From Bacillota bacterium (GTDB taxonomy: Bacteria > Bacteroidota > Bacteroidia > Bacteroidales > Bacteroidaceae): 64,000 nt of DNA. The first letter of the stretch is position 1. Every line of letters begins with the position of its first letter. Below are positions 51,861 to 60,833 of the stretch, in pieces. The position numbers and the translations under genes were made by a program. The notes beneath the pieces are model-generated. The model saw only the letters and a list, made by a program, of their open reading frames with translations, was not told the origin of the DNA and searched no databases. Location of the stretch: positions 1-64,000 of the forward strand of contig JAMPFD010000011.1 of assembly GCA_023664625.1 (NCBI GenBank), in the 5' to 3' direction.

Positions 51861-52550
51861 TTATGGCTTGATGAATTCTTTGGTAACTGTTCCCTCCCAC
51901 GTAGGGATTTCAAGTGTTATGATGTCGCCGGACCGCATCTCTTCCGTAGGGATTGAGACATATTGGCTCACCGTATAGTATGCCGGAACGCCGTTCTGCC
52001 CGTGGCACAGGCGGTAGTGGTATGTGTCTCTGCCGTCAGTCCTGTCCGTTTTCTCGCAGACAATCCCCAGTGAATGGCCGGCATCCTCGCTGCCGGAACT
52101 TCCGCTTTTGATGTCAAGGCAAAGATTAAGGTACTTCCCGTTTTTTGCAAACCATGCCGTCGCAAGGCTCAGAGGGTCTCGGCTGCCATACCATTCCTTT
52201 GCCTCTTCCGGCGTTTTCGGAGTCAGTATAAGAGCCCTTTTTGCGTTTATGGCCTGAACTGTGACGTGAAAGCCTGGGCTGTGCTCCACCTTATTATAAT
52301 ATAGAAGCGCACGGTAACGGGTCTCTCTCTCCGTTGCCCATGGTGCATACACGGTATAGGAGAATGTCAGGCGTTCATCAGAGTCGGTCACGGCATAGCC
52401 GAGCTCTTTGGGCTCCGTGGTATGGACGTCACATAGTTCCGCCACCATCTGCGGATATTTGTATCCGTCACCCTCGTCATCTCCTGTGGAGCATCCTATG
52501 CATCCGCACAAGAGTGCGAGGCAGAATGTTTTAAGCACCGTCATCTTCAT
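51861..52550 (-). CDS. NigD-like lipoprotein
   Basis: This 229-aa protein has a lipoprotein signal (MKMTVLKTFCLALLCGCIGC). It is followed by the beta-rich NigD-like pattern: MVAELCDVHTTEPKELGYAVTDSDERL, then RYRALLYYNKVE. The C-terminal part continues (KYLNLCLDIKSG, HSLGIV). NigD-like proteins are frequent in Bacteroidales; the family was named from a bacteriocin-linked operon, but a role is not established. Its start overlaps the upstream acyltransferase by 20 bp. Confidence 0.8.
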   Translation of the reverse strand: MKMTVLKTFCLALLCGCIGCSTGDDEGDGYKYPQMVAELCDVHTTEPKELGYAVTDSDERLTFSYTVYAPWATERETRYRALLYYNKVEHSPGFHVTVQAINAKRALILTPKTPEEAKEWYGSRDPLSLATAWFAKNGKYLNLCLDIKSGSSGSEDAGHSLGIVCEKTDRTDGRDTYHYRLCHGQNGVPAYYTVSQYVSIPTEEMRSGDIITLEIPTWEGTVTKEFIKP

Positions 52551-53682
52551 TCTTACTTGCCATTTTGTTTATCAGCGGATTGGCATACATTGTCAGCATG
52601 CGTTCGCGGAGGAAAGCCTCGTCCTTGCCGGGGATGTCAATCTTAGCGAGCTGACCTTTGAGATAGTCCTCAAACTTCTTCTCGTCAGCCGGTGTGTAGA
52701 AGTCATCGTTGTCACGGTTGCCGTTGAGCAGGTCAAGGGCTATGTAGTTGTTCGGATAGATACGGTACCCCAGGTGTATGGCGTTGTCCATGCGCCTTGC
52801 AACTTCCATGTAGAAATCAGCCTTTGTCAGCCCGTCGTACTCGTCAAGCCATTCGTTTATGCATGGAGCGCATTCGTAATGTACCCTGCCTTTATATCCC
52901 ATGATGCCCACTTTCATGTTCTCAAGGTCGTCCTGCTTGGACTTCTTGTAGCCGGGGTTGTCCCTTTTTAACTGGAATTCCTTAGCTTTCAGATAGTCAC
53001 ACGGGTCAAACTCGTAGGATATTGTCAGCGGAATAATGTTCAGCTCGTTAAGGGAGCCGCCGTAGCTGAGCATCTTCAATACCGACTCCTGAGTGCGGTC
53101 GTCAGAATCCTTGGCCCTTCCCTCGCGCTGTGCGAGCCATATATTCTCTCCCTTGTCCTTAATGGCATGGTGGATATATCTGGACATCAGCTGTGAGCTC
53201 TCCAACAGCTGGCGTGGCGAGAGCCCGCGCTTTACGGTGAAAGCCTTGTTCAGTTTCACAAGGGTCCTTATCCACGGATAGATGAGAAGGTTGTCTCCGA
53301 TGCCTATTTCCACCGTGGTGTCATAGCCGTTCTTGAACAGTTCATAGGAAAGAATGGCAGAGTCCAGTACGATGTCTCTATGGTTTGAAACATAAGTATG
53401 GTGCCGGTTCTTTACCGGAAGAGGGTGTCCGTTGAAGGTGCAGTCGTCGGTAGACTTGCTGAGCATGATGCCTACGATACGGCGCATGTATCTTTTCTGA
53501 AAGTCAAGGGTCGTGTTTACGCCGATGAACATTGTGCGTATGAGAAAGCGTATGATGCCTTTGGGCAGTGGCAGGAAGCCCCGCAGCATAGCCATGAACT
53601 GTCTGTCGCGGAGCAGGGACTCAACGGCAGGCCGGACTTCTCCTTTGCCGAACGGTCTTATCTCGTCAAACTCGTTATGCAT
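52531..53682 (-). CDS. 1-Acylglycerol-3-phosphate acyltransferase-like protein
   Basis: Starting at 53682 (MHNEFDEIRPFGKGEVRPAVESLL), the protein is 383 aa. The acyltransferase block is VSNHRDIVLDSAIL, followed by IGDNLLIYPWIRTLVKLNKAFTVKR and WLAQREGRAKDSDD. The catalytic pair is spaced His-x5-Asp here rather than the usual His-x4-Asp. It probably transfers an acyl chain in phospholipid or related lipid synthesis. It lies 98 bp after ddl. Confidence 0.78.
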   Translation of the reverse strand: MHNEFDEIRPFGKGEVRPAVESLLRDRQFMAMLRGFLPLPKGIIRFLIRTMFIGVNTTLDFQKRYMRRIVGIMLSKSTDDCTFNGHPLPVKNRHHTYVSNHRDIVLDSAILSYELFKNGYDTTVEIGIGDNLLIYPWIRTLVKLNKAFTVKRGLSPRQLLESSQLMSRYIHHAIKDKGENIWLAQREGRAKDSDDRTQESVLKMLSYGGSLNELNIIPLTISYEFDPCDYLKAKEFQLKRDNPGYKKSKQDDLENMKVGIMGYKGRVHYECAPCINEWLDEYDGLTKADFYMEVARRMDNAIHLGYRIYPNNYIALDLLNGNRDNDDFYTPADEKKFEDYLKGQLAKIDIPGKDEAFLRERMLTMYANPLINKMASKNEDDGA

Positions 53683-53780
53683 GGTAAGAGGTTTCTTGAT
53701 GTTTTTACAATAGTGTAGTGTGACAGGTTGATGAGTATCCGTAGCGGACGCTTGTGTGTCTGTCATGTATTACAGTCATA

Positions 53781-54773
53781 TCAGAACTGGTTCTCTACGA
53801 TTTCCGAGAGCACATCTTTCATTTCCAGGCCGGCGGCGCGCACCTGCTGAGGTATGAACGACGTCGCGGTCATGCCAGGAGTAGTGTTAATCTCAAGCAT
53901 GTTGATCTTGTCAGAGCCGTCAGCGTTCTTCGAAATGATATAGTCGATGCGTATGATTCCGTTGCAATGGAGAATGTCATAGATTGCAGATGTTATCTTT
54001 GCTACGCGCTCTGTTGTCTCCGGTGCGAGTCGTGCAGGAGTGATTTCCTGTACCATGCCGTTGTATTTCGCGTCATAGTCAAAGAACTCATTGCTTGTGA
54101 CAACCTCCGTGGCAGGGAGCACGACACTCTTCTCCCGAGTCTTGTAGCATCCCTGGCTGATTTCCGTGCCTTCGAGGTATCCCTCAATCATGACGTCGCT
54201 GCTTTCGAGGAATGCCTTGCGGAGGGCGGGAGCGAGATGGTCGGCGTCCTTCACCTTGCTTATCCCGAAGCTTGAACCGTCAGCGGCAGGCTTTACAAAG
54301 AGCGGAAGACCGAGTTTCTCCACTATTTCCTTCTCGTCAATCTCGTGCTCATGTCCGTGTCTTACGAGGATGCTGTCCGCCACGGAGACTCCGAAGCTGC
54401 GGAGATAGTTGTTGAGGGTGAACTTGTCAAAGGTCAGTGCCTCCACGAGTACGTTGCTTGTGGAGTAGGGGATATGCAGAAGTTCGAAATATCCCTGCAG
54501 GAAACCGTTCTCTCCCGGAGCTCCGTGAATGGTGATGTAGACGTAGTCAAACCTCTGCTTGAGGTTGTCTTCAATGAACGAGAAATCGTTCTTGTCAATC
54601 CTGGCTGTGTCACCGTTCCTGAGATGGACTCTCCAGTCTGTCCCCTTAAATTCTACGATATATACATTATAGCGTTCCTTGTCGAAGAAAGAATAGATTC
54701 CCTGTCCTGACCGCATTGATACTCCGTGCTCACTTGAGTCACCGCCGCAAACGATAGCAATTGTCCGTTTCAT
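53781..54773 (-). CDS. ddl: D-alanine--D-alanine ligase
   Basis: Starting at 54773 (MKRTIAIVCGGDSSEHGVSMRSG), the protein is 330 aa. ATP-grasp motifs are present: HGAPGENGFLQGYFELLHIPYS, LPLFVKPAADGSSFGISKV, and the metal-binding NMLEINTTPGMTATSF. It makes the D-Ala-D-Ala dipeptide for peptidoglycan precursors. A start at 54833 would extend into the rluD end and lacks support. Confidence 0.95.
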   Translation of the reverse strand: MKRTIAIVCGGDSSEHGVSMRSGQGIYSFFDKERYNVYIVEFKGTDWRVHLRNGDTARIDKNDFSFIEDNLKQRFDYVYITIHGAPGENGFLQGYFELLHIPYSTSNVLVEALTFDKFTLNNYLRSFGVSVADSILVRHGHEHEIDEKEIVEKLGLPLFVKPAADGSSFGISKVKDADHLAPALRKAFLESSDVMIEGYLEGTEISQGCYKTREKSVVLPATEVVTSNEFFDYDAKYNGMVQEITPARLAPETTERVAKITSAIYDILHCNGIIRIDYIISKNADGSDKINMLEINTTPGMTATSFIPQQVRAAGLEMKDVLSEIVENQF

Positions 54774-54813
54774 ATATGTTTGTTTTATTTTTCTACTTGT
54801 TCTTATATGCCTG

Positions 54814-55926
54814 TCAGGCTTGTTCTCCTGCACCGGCTTTCTCCCCTAAGGTGTTGCGTGTTGTTCCGGCAATGAAGTCTTGCCATTTTCTTATTACAGT
54901 CCCGAGATCCTCCGGCAGGTCGGACGTGAAGTCCATCTGACGGCCTGTCACCGGGTGGACGAAGCCGAGGGTCTTTGCGTGGAGGGCTTGCCGCGGGCAC
55001 AGTTTGAAGCAATTCTTGATGAAAGCCTTGTATGACGATGAACGCTCTCCCCTGAGAATCTCCATTCCTCCATATCTCTCGTCTGCAAACAGAGGATGTC
55101 CGATATGCTTCATGTGAGCTCGTATCTGATGTGTGCGTCCTGTTTCAAGTATACACTCTACGAGAGTGGCATAGCCGTACCGCTCGATTACTTTCCAATG
55201 GGTTACGGCAGGCTTGCCGATGCCGGAGTCCGGCGGTGTCACCGTCATCCGCAGGCGGTCCTTAGGGTCGCGTGTGATGTTGCCTTCAATCCTCCCCTCG
55301 TCCTCCTTCATGTGTCCCCATACAAGCGCATGGTAAGAGCGGTGGGTTGTCTTGTTGAAAAATTGCTTGCCGAGATTGTGCTTTGCCTCCGGTGTCTTTG
55401 CTATCAGCAGAAGGCCGCTCGTGTCCTTGTCGATACGATGTACCAGTCCGACTTCAGGGGAGTTGGGGTCATATTCGGGTACATCTTTCATGTGCCATGC
55501 CATTGCATTTACCAAAGTGCCGGTGAAATTGCCTGCTCCGGGATGGACAACCATGCCGGCTTCTTTGTTGACAACCATCAGATGGTCGTCCTCATAGACA
55601 ATATTCAGCGGAATATCCTCGGGAAGAATACTTGTGTCATGTGGCGGCCGTGTAAGCATAAGTGTGAGGACGTCGCCCGGCCTCACTTTGTAATTGGACT
55701 TCACCGGTTTCCCGTTGGCGTGGATATACCCGGCCTCAGCAGCCTGCTGTATGCGGTTCCGTGAGGAGTGCTGCATGTGTTCCGAAAGGAATTTGTCTAT
55801 GCGCAGAGATTCCTGTCCGGCATCTGCCACGATGCGGAAGTGCTCATAGAGCCCGTCGCCATCGGAAGAGTCCTCCTGCGGTTCCTTGATTAATTCGTCG
55901 TATTCAAATATTTCGTCTTGTATCAT
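54814..55926 (-). CDS. rluD: RluD-type 23S rRNA pseudouridine synthase
   Basis: Starting at 55926 (MIQDEIFEYDELIKEP), the protein is 370 aa. An S4 RNA-binding domain (LRIDKFLSEHMQHSSRNRIQQAAEAGYIHANGKPV) comes before the catalytic motif GLVHRIDKDTSGLLLIAKT, with the active Asp. The pattern ETGRTHQIRAHMKHIGHPLFADERYG is typical of the RluA/C/D group. It is probably the enzyme for helix 69. It lies between the PASTA protein and ddl, all co-directional. Confidence 0.93.
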   Translation of the reverse strand: MIQDEIFEYDELIKEPQEDSSDGDGLYEHFRIVADAGQESLRIDKFLSEHMQHSSRNRIQQAAEAGYIHANGKPVKSNYKVRPGDVLTLMLTRPPHDTSILPEDIPLNIVYEDDHLMVVNKEAGMVVHPGAGNFTGTLVNAMAWHMKDVPEYDPNSPEVGLVHRIDKDTSGLLLIAKTPEAKHNLGKQFFNKTTHRSYHALVWGHMKEDEGRIEGNITRDPKDRLRMTVTPPDSGIGKPAVTHWKVIERYGYATLVECILETGRTHQIRAHMKHIGHPLFADERYGGMEILRGERSSSYKAFIKNCFKLCPRQALHAKTLGFVHPVTGRQMDFTSDLPEDLGTVIRKWQDFIAGTTRNTLGEKAGAGEQA

Positions 55927-55951
55927 CTGCTTTTCTTTTCCGTCAGTGGTG

Positions 55952-56614
55952 TCATTCAACAATTTCTTCAAAAGGATCCTCCTCGATAACTCCGACAGCC
56001 TCTTCCTGTTCCTCCTCCTCGTATTCTGGGTCTGTGACAATGATTTCTTCCTCATGGTCCAGCATTCCGTTGCCGACCTGCAGGGACACCATCATGTCCA
56101 GCGGCACCCGGTCACCGGCAGAGAGGCTCTTGCCACGTGCCACGACACCGTACACCCAGTCCTTCTCTCCTGATATATATTGCGGGGCACCGACCTTGAA
56201 TCCGAGGATTTTCAGTTTTGCCGTAGCCTCCCGGAGAGAGCTGTTGTCTACGATGTCGGGAAGGATCAGTGTCGGTTTCTGTGATGCATTGACGGTTACG
56301 AAGACACACCTGCCGCTCTTTACCGGTTCTCCTGCTTCGGGTGTCTGCTGCAATATGCAGTCCGGCGGCAGCATACGGTTGTAGCCGGTGTCGGAAACCA
56401 TGATGATAAGCCCTGAGTTCTTTATGAGCTGTTGTGCATCCTCAAACTTCTTTCCCTGGAGATTGGGCACTTTAATAGCCTCCCCGTGATGAGTGTAGAG
56501 ATCTGTTCCGACACTTACGGCGGTGACAAATGCAATGGCGACTATGGCCATCAGTCCAATATTGAGCCAGATATACTTGCTCCCGAGTTTCTGGAAAAAG
56601 GTCTTTGCTGTCAT
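55952..56614 (-). CDS. PASTA-domain membrane protein
   Basis: This 220-aa protein has one N-terminal span (YIWLNIGLMAIVAIAFVTAVSVG). Two or three PASTA repeats follow (IKVPNLQGKKFEDAQQLIKNSGL, LILPDIVDNSSLREATAKLKILGFKV), and the tail is very acidic. PASTA domains bind peptidoglycan or muropeptides. Here there is no kinase domain, as is usual for Bacteroidetes, and the gene neighbours ddl, which fits a cell-wall role. Confidence 0.87.
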   Translation of the reverse strand: MTAKTFFQKLGSKYIWLNIGLMAIVAIAFVTAVSVGTDLYTHHGEAIKVPNLQGKKFEDAQQLIKNSGLIIMVSDTGYNRMLPPDCILQQTPEAGEPVKSGRCVFVTVNASQKPTLILPDIVDNSSLREATAKLKILGFKVGAPQYISGEKDWVYGVVARGKSLSAGDRVPLDMMVSLQVGNGMLDHEEEIIVTDPEYEEEEQEEAVGVIEEDPFEEIVE

Positions 56615-56647
56615 TGCGTGATGTTTTGCTTGGAATTAAATCAGGAG

Positions 56648-56655
56648 CAAAATTA
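56648..56655 (-). promoter_or_regulatory. -7 promoter element of the PASTA gene
   Basis: The minus strand reads TAATTTTG (TAnnTTTG), 33 nt before the start codon. Confidence 0.55.
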
Positions 56656-57020
56656 CAAAAAATATTTTAGAATAATGTGAAAAGGGTGACTTTTTTTCTC
56701 AGGCTGCGCATATTCTTTCTATATGTTCCTGTTGCTGTTGCCTGTGTTCTGCAAGTGCTTTTTTGGGGAATTGTCGGATGATGGCGTTTTTTTTGTGGAG
56801 TGTGAGACGATGATTTTACTGTTTTTTTTGTCTGTGGCAGTCTTCCTTTCTTGGGGTCTGAATAAGAAACCCCGGTGTGTTTTCATGCATCAGGAATTGC
56901 CTGTGGATGATTTTTCCGTGTCAGATGTCTGAATTTTGCGTGAATTCAATCTGAGCGTAATATGCTGGCTTATAGGTGTGTATGGTGCGGATGCGGGTCT
57001 TTGGCGTAATATGCGGAGTT

Positions 57021-57100
57021 GCAAATGGTAACCTTTTACATCGGAAGAGGTTACCGTTTGCACCGTAAAAGGTGGTGTTTTGTATCACAAAGTGTGCTTT
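57021..57100. repeat. 22-bp-period palindrome array, locus C
   Basis: GTAACC, GTTACC and GTGGTG begin at 57028, 57050 and 57072, exactly 22 bp apart. A degenerate fourth unit (AAAGTGTGCTTT) is at about 57089-57100. The first two units are inverted relative to each other: GCAAATGGTAACCTTTT and AGAGGTTACCGTTTGC. Confidence 0.65.
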
Positions 57101-57263
57101 CCCGTGGTAAAAATAGCGAAACTGGATGCAGGCAAAGCGGAGAAGCGGCAGTTTGACGGCCTTTTTTGCGCATTATGATAAATAGGACATAAGAAAACTC
57201 ATGCAAATTCAAGAGCACGGAATCAGTCCATGCATGTACTGTCAGATGTTGTTGTCACGTAAG

Positions 57264-57302
57264 AAAAAAGGCAACAGAAGTATAAACCTCTGCTGCCTTT
57301 TT
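57264..57302. terminator. Bidirectional-looking terminator after rpmH
   Basis: AAAAAAGGCAACAGA and TCTGCTGCCTTTTT form a stem with one mismatch, flanked by A-runs and T-runs on opposite sides. It lies about 100 bp beyond the rpmH stop. Confidence 0.7.
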
Positions 57303-57405
57303 CAGACAAAAAATGTCTTCTGATTGTCTCCGTTGGGGCCGTTTCCGATGACAGGGAGCGGCTCTCCGTATCTTCATGGCTATGGAAATGCTGAGCAATC
57401 AGCAA

Positions 57406-57561
57406 TTATTTTCCGTGGTGCTCGTCAGAGACAGTGAGCTTCTTGCGGCCATGTGCACGACGAGAAGCGAGCACTCGGCGACCGTTCTTAGTCTTCATGC
57501 GCTCGCGGAAACCGTGTTTGTTTACGCGGCGGCGATTGTGTGGCTGGAATGTTCTTTTCAT
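57406..57561 (-). CDS. rpmH: 50S ribosomal protein L34
   Basis: This 51-aa protein beginning [20 protein letters not shown] and ending DEHHGK is a standard L34. It is a basic ribosomal protein of the large subunit. The frame is divergent from efp, and both have their own TAnnTTTG promoter element in the 297-bp gap. Confidence 0.97.
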   Translation of the reverse strand: MKRTFQPHNRRRVNKHGFRERMKTKNGRRVLASRRAHGRKKLTVSDEHHGK

Positions 57562-57618
57562 TTTATTGTAGTTTTGTTGTTATTTTGCTTTATTGGCGAT
57601 ATTTCACAATTCGGGTTG

Positions 57619-57626
57619 CAAAAGTA
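57619..57626 (-). promoter_or_regulatory. -7 promoter element of rpmH
   Basis: The minus strand reads TACTTTTG (TAnnTTTG), 57 nt upstream of the rpmH start. Confidence 0.55.
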
Positions 57627-57700
57627 CGTAATTATTTTGAAATAAGCAAGAAATATTTGAAAATTCATTGAAAAATAAGCGATTTTTAAGAAAAAAGTAG

Positions 57701-57708
57701 TACCTTTG
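57701..57708 (+). promoter_or_regulatory. -7 promoter element of efp
   Basis: TACCTTTG matches TAnnTTTG and predicts a leader of about 145 nt before the efp start. No structured element in that leader is recognised. Confidence 0.6.
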
Positions 57709-57858
57709 CAACCGAAAATAAGCTAAAAGCGTCTGCATGTCACTGCCGTGCGTCTGTCGGGCCATTTCCCTGGCAGCGTGGTCCTTTCGGGAAATGCAGT
57801 GGTGTTGCGGGGCGTATGGAGGCGGAATTAATCATAAACATAATAATCATAAATAACA

Positions 57859-58425
57859 ATGGTTCAGTCACAAGACATCAAGAAAGGCACTACTATCCGT
57901 ATGGATGGCGGTATTTGGGTTTGCATCGACTTTATGCACCGCAAGCCGGGTAAGGGTAACACAATCATGAACGTGAAGCTGAAGAACGTCAGCGACGGCC
58001 GTGTGCTGGAGCGCCGCTTCAACATCGGCGAGCGACTTGAGGATGTCCGCATTGAGCGCCGTCCGTTCCAGTTCCTCTATGTTGACGGTGAGGACTATAT
58101 CTTCATGAATCAGGAGACATACGACCAGGCTCCTATCGCCAAGGATCTCGTTATCGGCGTGGACTACATGAAGGAGAATGACATTGTGGAGGTGGTCTAT
58201 GACACTACAGACGGCAACGTCCTGTATGCCGAGATGCCTCCAAAGACAACTCTCCGCATCACACACTCAGAGCCGGGCATTAAGGGCGACACTGCTACAA
58301 ACGCAACAAAGCCTGCCACTCTTGAAACAGGCGTGGAGGTGCGCGTTCCTCTTTTCATCAACGAGGGCGAGCTTATAGTCGTTGACACACGTGACGGCAG
58401 CTACGTACAGCGTGTGAAAGAGTAA
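57859..58425 (+). CDS. efp: Translation elongation factor P
   Basis: This 188-aa protein has the three-domain EF-P build. The tip loop around GGIWVCIDFMHRKPGKGNTI carries the usual conserved K/R position. Domain II has NIGERLEDVRIERRPFQFLYVDGEDYIFMNQETYDQ, and the C-terminal OB domain ends GELIVVDTRDGSYVQRV. It relieves stalling at proline stretches. Confidence 0.95.
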   Translation: MVQSQDIKKGTTIRMDGGIWVCIDFMHRKPGKGNTIMNVKLKNVSDGRVLERRFNIGERLEDVRIERRPFQFLYVDGEDYIFMNQETYDQAPIAKDLVIGVDYMKENDIVEVVYDTTDGNVLYAEMPPKTTLRITHSEPGIKGDTATNATKPATLETGVEVRVPLFINEGELIVVDTRDGSYVQRVKE

Positions 58426-58513
58426 GGCAGGGTTCTGAAAACTTGTCATTGACAAAGCCTCTCCTCAATGGAGTTGGGTAATGAGAACATGATTTTTGGA
58501 ACAGACCTGAGAT

Positions 58514-59596
58514 ATGACATATTCAGTAATAGTCCCTGTCTACAACCGTCCTGACGAGGTTAAGGAGCTCTTGGAGAGCCTTGCACGGCAGAGCATGAAG
58601 GACTTCGAGGTCATTATCGTTGAGGACGGCTCCGCTGTCCCCTGTGGCGATGTGTGCCGGAAGTATTCGGACAGACTGGACATTCATTACTACAGGAAGG
58701 AGAACTCCGGACCCGGTCAGAGCCGAAATTACGGTGCTGATAGGGCTTCCGGAGCTTTTCTTTTGATACTGGACTCGGATGTTGTGTTGCCGGACGGATA
58801 TATGGCGGCGGTAGATGAGGAACTGTATGGCAATGATGCAGGTAACGGACAGACTGACAGAGTCCCGTCGTGCGATGCCTTTGGGGGGCCTGATTCAGCT
58901 CATGAATCGTTCACTCCGACACAGAAAGCCATCTCGTACTCCATGACATCATTCTTCACCACCGGCGGAATACGCGGCGGGAAGACGAAACTTGACAAGT
59001 TTTTCCCGCGCTCTTTCAATATGGGCATACGGCGTGAGGTATATGTCAGGCTTGGAGGCTTCTCGAAGATGCGCTTCGGTGAGGACATTGATTTCTCTTA
59101 CCGCATTGTCGAGGCCGGGTACACGACACGCCTATTTCCTGCGGCGTGGGTCTGGCATAAACGCCGTACGGACTATCGGAAGTTCTGGAGGCAGGTCTAC
59201 AACAGCGGCATAGCCCGCATCAATCTTGAGAAACGGCATCCCGGGACAATGAAGATTGTCCACATGCTGCCGATGGTTTTTACCATCGGTGTGATGGCGT
59301 TGCTGTGCTTGTCCTTTATGGGACGGATGATGATGGTTTACGGTCCCGGACCTGATCCTCTGCATCGCTGGTACTGGCTCTGTGCGGCTCCGCTTGTTCC
59401 GCTGTTGCTCTATTCGCTTCTTATCGCCGTTGATGCCGGTGTTAGGTACCGTTCTGCGGGGGTGGGCATAAGGAGCATTGCGGCCGCTTTTGTGCAGTTG
59501 ACGGGCTATGGCTGCGGATTTCTGTATGCGTGGTGGCAGCGTTGCGTGCTTGGAAAGGATGAGTTCCATGCCTTTGACAAGACATTTTATAAATAG
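58514..59596 (+). CDS. Family 2 glycosyltransferase
   Basis: This 360-aa protein has the GT-A fold start MTYSVIVPVYNRPDEVKELLESLARQ, the VIIVEDGS and LLILDSDVVLP (DxD) motifs, and RFGEDIDFSYRIVEAGY. Two C-terminal membrane spans follow (MVFTIGVMALLCLSFMG, PLVPLLLYSLLIAVDAGV). It probably adds a sugar to a membrane-linked acceptor. It stands between efp and radC; no polysaccharide genes are adjacent. Confidence 0.88.
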   Translation: MTYSVIVPVYNRPDEVKELLESLARQSMKDFEVIIVEDGSAVPCGDVCRKYSDRLDIHYYRKENSGPGQSRNYGADRASGAFLLILDSDVVLPDGYMAAVDEELYGNDAGNGQTDRVPSCDAFGGPDSAHESFTPTQKAISYSMTSFFTTGGIRGGKTKLDKFFPRSFNMGIRREVYVRLGGFSKMRFGEDIDFSYRIVEAGYTTRLFPAAWVWHKRRTDYRKFWRQVYNSGIARINLEKRHPGTMKIVHMLPMVFTIGVMALLCLSFMGRMMMVYGPGPDPLHRWYWLCAAPLVPLLLYSLLIAVDAGVRYRSAGVGIRSIAAAFVQLTGYGCGFLYAWWQRCVLGKDEFHAFDKTFYK

Positions 59597-59698
59597 AAAT
59601 ACTGCCGCTTGTGAAGAGAATGACAGCTGCATGACATTGTCGTATGTACGTACGTGATGCGGAGACTGCCATGGAATAACGGCATAAACACGGAGGTT

Positions 59699-60421
59699 AT
59701 GGCAGAATGGAAAGTTTCTGAGGTCTTCGGTCCCGACAAGTTGAACATCAATCAATGGAGCGAGGAGGACCGTCCGAGGGAAAAGCTCGGACGGCTTGGA
59801 GCCGGTGCGCTGTCGTCAGCAGAGCTTCTTGCCATACTGATAGGCTCGGGAACGCCTCAGGAGAACGCCGTTGAGCTGATGCAGAAAGTGCTGCACGGAT
59901 GCGGGAATTCGCTGAAAGCCCTCGGGCGCATGACGGTTGACGACCTGAAACGGTATAAAGGCATCGGTGAGGCAAAGGCGATAACAATCCTTGCCGCCTG
60001 CGAACTGGGTAAGCGCCGTCAGCAGGAGAATGCCGCGGAACGTCTTGACCTGTCGTGTGCACAGTCGATTTACGACTATCTGTATCCGAAAATGCAGGAT
60101 CTTGCGACAGAGGAGGCATGGATATTGCTTCTGAACCATAACTTCAAACTTATAGGGGATGCCGTCCGTATCTCACAGGGAGGACTGACGGAAACGGCTG
60201 TTGACGTGCGGCTTATTGTCAAATATGCAATCATGAGCAATGCTACCGTGGTTGTCCTGGCACATAACCATCCTTCCAACAATGCCCGTCCCTCACATAA
60301 TGACGACAACATCACACGGCAGGTCGGGGAGGCTCTCAGGATGATGCGCCTTCATCTTGCCGACCATATAATAATAACTGACGGTAACTATTATAGTTAT
60401 CAGGAAAACGGAAAGCTATGA
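59699..60421 (+). CDS. radC: RadC/JAB-domain protein
   Basis: Starting at ATG 59699 (MAEWKVSEVFGPDKLNINQWSEEDRPREKL), the protein is 240 aa. A helix-hairpin-helix start (LSSAELLAILIGSGTPQENAVELMQK, YKGIGEAKAITILAACELGKR) precedes the JAMM metal motif, AHNHPSNNARPSHNDDNIT. The in-frame ATG at 59654 lacks support. The family was once linked to DNA repair, but its function is unsettled. It overlaps the next gene by 4 bp. Confidence 0.92.
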   Translation: MAEWKVSEVFGPDKLNINQWSEEDRPREKLGRLGAGALSSAELLAILIGSGTPQENAVELMQKVLHGCGNSLKALGRMTVDDLKRYKGIGEAKAITILAACELGKRRQQENAAERLDLSCAQSIYDYLYPKMQDLATEEAWILLLNHNFKLIGDAVRISQGGLTETAVDVRLIVKYAIMSNATVVVLAHNHPSNNARPSHNDDNITRQVGEALRMMRLHLADHIIITDGNYYSYQENGKL

Positions 60422-60738
60422 CACAGGAAGAGAAGATAAAGACAGAGGAACGCATAGTGGAGGTTCTCCAGACAGTATATGATCCGGAGATACCTGTAAA
60501 CATATATGACCTCGGTCTGATTTATAAGATTGACCTTGCCGATGACGGCAGTCTGGACATCGATATGACATTCACTGCTCCTTCATGCCCGGCGGCAGAC
60601 TTCATCCTTGAGGATGTGCGCACCAAGGTTGAGGCAGTGGCGGGAGTGACTTCCGCCACCATCAATATGGTGTTTGAGCCGGAGTGGGACAAGTCGATGA
60701 TGACGGAGGAGGCGAGGATAGAACTCGGTTTTGAGTAA
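60418..60738 (+). CDS. DUF59/MIP18-family Fe-S assembly protein (SufT-like)
   Basis: This 106-aa protein has the DUF59 pattern: VYDPEIPVNIYDLGLIYKIDL, FTAPSCPAADFILEDV with its conserved cysteine, and FEPEWDKSMMTEEAR. Such proteins help deliver or mature iron-sulphur clusters. No other suf genes are visible nearby. The ATGA overlap with radC suggests co-translation. Confidence 0.9.
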   Translation: MTQEEKIKTEERIVEVLQTVYDPEIPVNIYDLGLIYKIDLADDGSLDIDMTFTAPSCPAADFILEDVRTKVEAVAGVTSATINMVFEPEWDKSMMTEEARIELGFE

Positions 60739-60833
60739 GAACAGTTGTGGAAGGAGGCTGTAGCCATGGCTGTTCCAGCCTTGCCGGCAGGAACGTGAAC
60801 CGTGGGTGGCGCCTTGTTAATGTGGACACTGAT

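Larger units (their letters stand above)
56615..57405. other. 790-bp intergenic region between the PASTA gene and rpmH
   Basis: It holds the PASTA-gene promoter element (56648-56655), a 22-bp palindrome array (57021-57100) and the rpmH terminator (57264-57302). A 69-codon plus-strand frame at 56723-56932 has two hydrophobic stretches but no clear start signal or homology; I do not call it. Confidence 0.6.

Noticed and set aside
56723..56932. 69-codon plus-strand frame with two hydrophobic stretches
   Set aside because: No promoter element, no start context and T-rich composition that makes hydrophobic codons by chance.
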